A stretch of DNA of 64,000 nucleotides from the NCBI RefSeq assembly GCF_014633365.1, contig NC_068341.1, forward strand, positions 21,434,339-21,498,338. Direction: 5' to 3'. Shown in pieces: positions 60,458-64,000 of this stretch. The notes under the pieces were generated by a model. That model was given only the letters and a program-made list of their open reading frames with translations, did not search any database and had not been told where the DNA came from. The translations under genes were made by a program, and so were the position numbers. Positions within the stretch are counted from its first letter, which is position 1. Each line of letters begins with the position of its first letter. The stretch is from Diospyros lotus. Taxonomy: Eukaryota > Streptophyta > Magnoliopsida > Ericales > Ebenaceae.

Positions 60458-63400
60458 CAACCAACTCATGATCAATTGCTACTTATAATATTGGACAAAG
60501 CACGATAATAACGTTGTGATAATAAAGTTGCTAAAAAATTAGAATGTAATTTCTTAACAATCACTATTATTTGAGACTATACTAGTGGGAAACTTCAAAA
60601 AAAATTCAATTGCAAAAAAAAAAAAAAAAAATTCGGGCTTTGTGGGCCACCAAAACCCGGCCATCGGGTTTTGTGGCCCACGAACCCGGCAATCGGGTTT
60701 TGTGGCCCACAAAACGCGGCCATCAGGCTTTGTGGCCCTCAAAGCCTGAAAATGATTTTTTTTATTTTTCTTCAAATTAATATGTTCGATTAGCACTAAA
60801 ATGATATCTTTTAATTTTATTTAGGTAAACCCGAATGTATATATATCACAACAAAGTCATTAATTTTCACTTTGTGTGAGGATGTCCATCCACCATCAAC
60901 ACAACCAACACATGATCAATTACTACTAATAATATTGAACAAAACAAGATAGTAACGCTATGATAATAAACTTGCTCAAAAATTAGACTGTAATTTCTTA
61001 ACAATCACTATTATTTGAGACCATACCAGTGGGAAACTTCAAAAAAAATTCAATTGCCAAAAAAAAAAAAAACAAATCGGGCTTTGTTGGCCACCAAAAC
61101 CCGGCCATCAGGTTTTGAGGCCCACAAACCCGACAATCGGATTTTGTGGCCCACGAAACTCGGCCATTGGGCTTTATGGCCCACAAAGCCAAAATGATTT
61201 TTTTTAATTTTTCTTCAAATTAATATGTTCTATTAGCACTAAAATGATGACTTTTAATGTTATTTGGGTAAACCCGAATGTATATATCACAACAAACTCA
61301 TTATTTTTCACTTTGGGTGAGGATGTCCATCCACCATCAACACAACCAACTCATGATCAATTGCCACTAATAATATTGGACAAAGCAAGATAATAACGCT
61401 ATGATAATAAACTTGCTCAAAAATTAGAGTGTAATTTCTTAACAATCACTATTATTTGAGACTATACTAGTGGTAAACGTCAAAAAAAATTCAATTGCAA
61501 AAAAAAAAAAAAAAAAAATCGAGCTTTGTGGGCCACCAAAACCTAGCCATCTGGTTTTGTCGACCACGAACCCGGCAATCGGGTTTTGTGGCCCACGAAA
61601 CCAGGCCATCGGGCTTTATGGCCCTCAAAGCCTGAAAATAATTTTTTTAAATTTTCTTCAAATTAATATGTTCCGTTAGCACTAAAATGATGTCTTTTAA
61701 TTTTATTTGGGTAAACCCAATGTATATATCACAACAAAGTCATTATTTTTCACTTTGGGTGTGTATGTCCATCCACCATCAACACAACCAACTCATGATC
61801 AATTGCTACTAATAATATTGGACAAAGCAAGATAATAACGCTATGATAATAAACTTGCTCAAAAATTAGAGTGCAATTTCTTAACAATCACTATTATTTG
61901 AGACTATACTAGTGGGAAACTTCAAAAAAAATTCAATTACAAAAAAAAAAAAAAAAAAATCGGGCTTTGTGGGCCACCAAAACCCGGCCATCTAGTTTTG
62001 TGGCCCACGAAACCCGACCATCGGGCTTTGTGGCCCTCAAAGCCTGAAAATGATTTTTTTTATTTTTCTTCAAATTAATATGTTCCATTAGCACTAAAAT
62101 GATATATTTTAATGTTATTTGGGTAAACCCGAATGTATATATCACTACAAAGTCATTATTTTTCACTTTGTGTGAGGATGTCCATCCGACATCAACACAA
62201 CCAACACATGATCAATTGCTACTAATAATATTGGACAAAGCAAGATAATAACGTTATGATAATAAACTTGCTCAAACATTAGAGTGTAATTTCTTATCAA
62301 TCACTATTATTTGAGACTATACTAGTGGGAAACTTCAAAAAAAATTCAATAGCAAAAAAAAAACAAATCAGGCTTTGTGGGCCACCAAAACCCGGCCATC
62401 GGGTTTTGTGGCCCACGAAACCGGCCATCTAGTTTTGTGGCCCTCGAAACCCGACCATCGGGCTTTGTGGCCCTCAAAGCCGGAAAATGATTTTTTTTAT
62501 TTTTCGTCAAATTAATAATATCCATTAGCACTAAAATGATATCTATTAAAGTTATTTGTGTAAACCCGAATGTATATATCACAACAAAGTCATTATTTTT
62601 CACTTTGTGTGAGGATGTCCATCCACCATCAACACAACCAACACATGATCAATTGCTACTAATAATAATGGACAAAGCAAGATAATAACGTTATGATAAT
62701 AAACTTGCTCAAAAATTAGAGTGTAATTTCGTAACAATCACTATTATTTGAGACTACACTAGTGGGAAACTTCAAAAAAAAAATAAATTGCAAAAAAAAA
62801 AAAAAATCTGGCTTTCTGGGCCAACAAAACCCGGCCATCGGGTTTTGAGGTCCACGAACCCGGCAATCAGGTTTTGTAGCCCATGAAACCCGGCGATCGG
62901 GCATTGTGGCTCACAAATCCCGAAAACAATTTTTTTTATTTTTCTTCAACTTAATATGTTCCATTAGCATTAAAATGATGTCTTTTAATGTTATTTGGGT
63001 AAACCCGAATGTATATATATCACAACAAAGTCATTGTTTTTAACTTTGTGTGAGAATGTCCATCCACCATCAACACAACCAGCTTATGATCAATTGCTAC
63101 TAATAATATTGGACAAAGCAAGATAATATCGCTATGATAATAAACTTGCTCAAAAATTAGAGTGTAATTTCTTAACTATTATTTGAGACTATACTAGAGG
63201 GAAACTTCAAAAAAAAAAAAATCGGGCTTTGTGGCCCACCAAAACCCGGCCATCGGGGTTTGTGGCCCACGAACCCGGCAATCGAGTTTTTCTGGCCCAC
63301 GAAACCCGGTCATCGGGCTTTGTGGCCCACAAAGCCCGGAAATGATTTTTTTTTATTTTTCTTCAAATTAATATGTTCCATTAGCACTAAAATGATGTCT

Positions 63401-64000
63401 TTTAATGTTATTTGGGTAAACCCGAATGTTTATATCACAACAAAGTCATTATTTTTCACTTTGTGTGAGGATGTTCATCCACCATCAACACAACCAGCTC
63501 ATGATCAATTGCTACTAATAATATTGGACAAAGCAAGATAATAACGCTATGATAATAAACTTGCTCAAAAATTAGACTGTAATTTCTTAACAATCACTAT
63601 TATTTGAGACTATACTAGTGGGAAACTTCAAAAAAAATTCTGTTGCAAAAAAAAAAAAAAATAAGGCTATGTGGCCTACCAAAACCGGGCCATCGGGGTT
63701 TGTGGCCCACGAACCCGGCAATCGAGTTTTTCTGGCCCACGAAACCCGGCCATCGGGCTTTATGGCCCACAAAGCCCGAAAATTATTTTTTTTAATTTTT
63801 CTTCAAATTAATATGTTCCATTAGCACTAAAATAATATCTTTTAATGTTATTTGGGTAAACCCGAATGTATATATCACAACAAAGTCATTATTTTTCACT
63901 TTGTGTGAGGATGTCCATCCACCTTCAACACAACCAACACATGATCAATTGCTACTAATAATATTGGACAAGGAAAGATAATAACACTATGATAATAAAC
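60458..64000 (+). repeat. Satellite array, block 4 (about 8 monomers, continues past the window)
   Basis: Heads near 60642, 61083, 61524, 61966, 62370, 62811, 63225 and 63668. The monomer near 61966 has three core units. Most are of the CCCGAATG type, like the left end of the array. The array runs off the end of the window. Confidence 0.92.

Noticed and set aside
12631..64000. Dozens of 60-127 codon open frames on both strands with similar products
   Set aside because: They repeat with the monomer, begin or end in the poly-A/T tracts (K or F runs), and look alike on both strands because the core is nearly palindromic. They are translations of satellite DNA.
12631..64000. Regular 30-bp repeats in the core suggested a CRISPR array
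   Set aside because: The units are contiguous without unique spacers, lie in a long eukaryotic satellite, and no cas genes are present.
12631..64000. Calling the array centromeric
   Set aside because: Higher-order repeats and heterochromatin-like content fit, but nothing in the sequence proves CENH3 binding; subtelomeric or interstitial arrays look alike.

Overview
The window is repeat-dense nuclear DNA from a flowering plant. The evidence is plant-type Ty3/gypsy and Ty1/copia LTR retrotransposons with plant-style primer-binding sites, nested solo LTRs with 5-bp target duplications, and a long satellite array. I see no intact host gene, tRNA, rRNA or CRISPR. The species cannot be named from the sequence; it may be heterochromatin, but the sequence alone does not prove a centromere.

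Layout. (1) Positions 1-12630 hold a decayed Ty3/gypsy element of the Tat type: the end of the 5' LTR, a primer-binding site, a gag-protease-RT-RNaseH-second RNaseH-integrase reading region (132-6046) broken by stops and two frameshifts, a spacer with three direct repeats, an antisense gene of the 'putative gypsy-type transposon' family (about 11490 down to 7328, minus strand) with its own TATA box, and a 3' LTR cut off at 12630. A 1.5-kb solo LTR (8710-10221) interrupts the antisense gene. (2) From 12631 to the end runs a satellite of about 440-bp monomers (about 90 monomer heads). (3) Three transposon insertions split the array: a 1.5-kb solo LTR (13573-15076, TSD GTTTT), a minus-strand Ty1/copia element (21264 to about 30675) that itself carries a 1.57-kb solo LTR (28670-30236, TSD GTATC), and a 1.63-kb solo LTR (58829-60457, TSD CAACC).

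Each satellite monomer has a GC-rich core of about 120 bp made of four near-palindromic 30-bp units. A poly-A tract lies on one side of the core and a poly-T tract on the other, so the whole core is an imperfect foldback; an AT-rich tail of about 300 bp follows. The many 60-127 residue open frames on both strands of the array are products of this symmetry and are not annotated as genes. The array shows higher-order structure: a 1.28-kb trimer, a 3.02-kb tandem duplication, and longer duplications offset by about 7.83, 9.08 and 12.1 kb, plus hybrid monomers that mark recombination points.

No gene set here works as a living pathway. Both autonomous retrotransposons are dead copies, and many of their stops look like cytosine-deamination products. 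The points most worth following up are the antisense gene with its promoter, the foldback satellite core and its higher-order repeats, and the junction where the satellite starts exactly at the edge of a Tat-type LTR rich in TTCGGAAG motifs.
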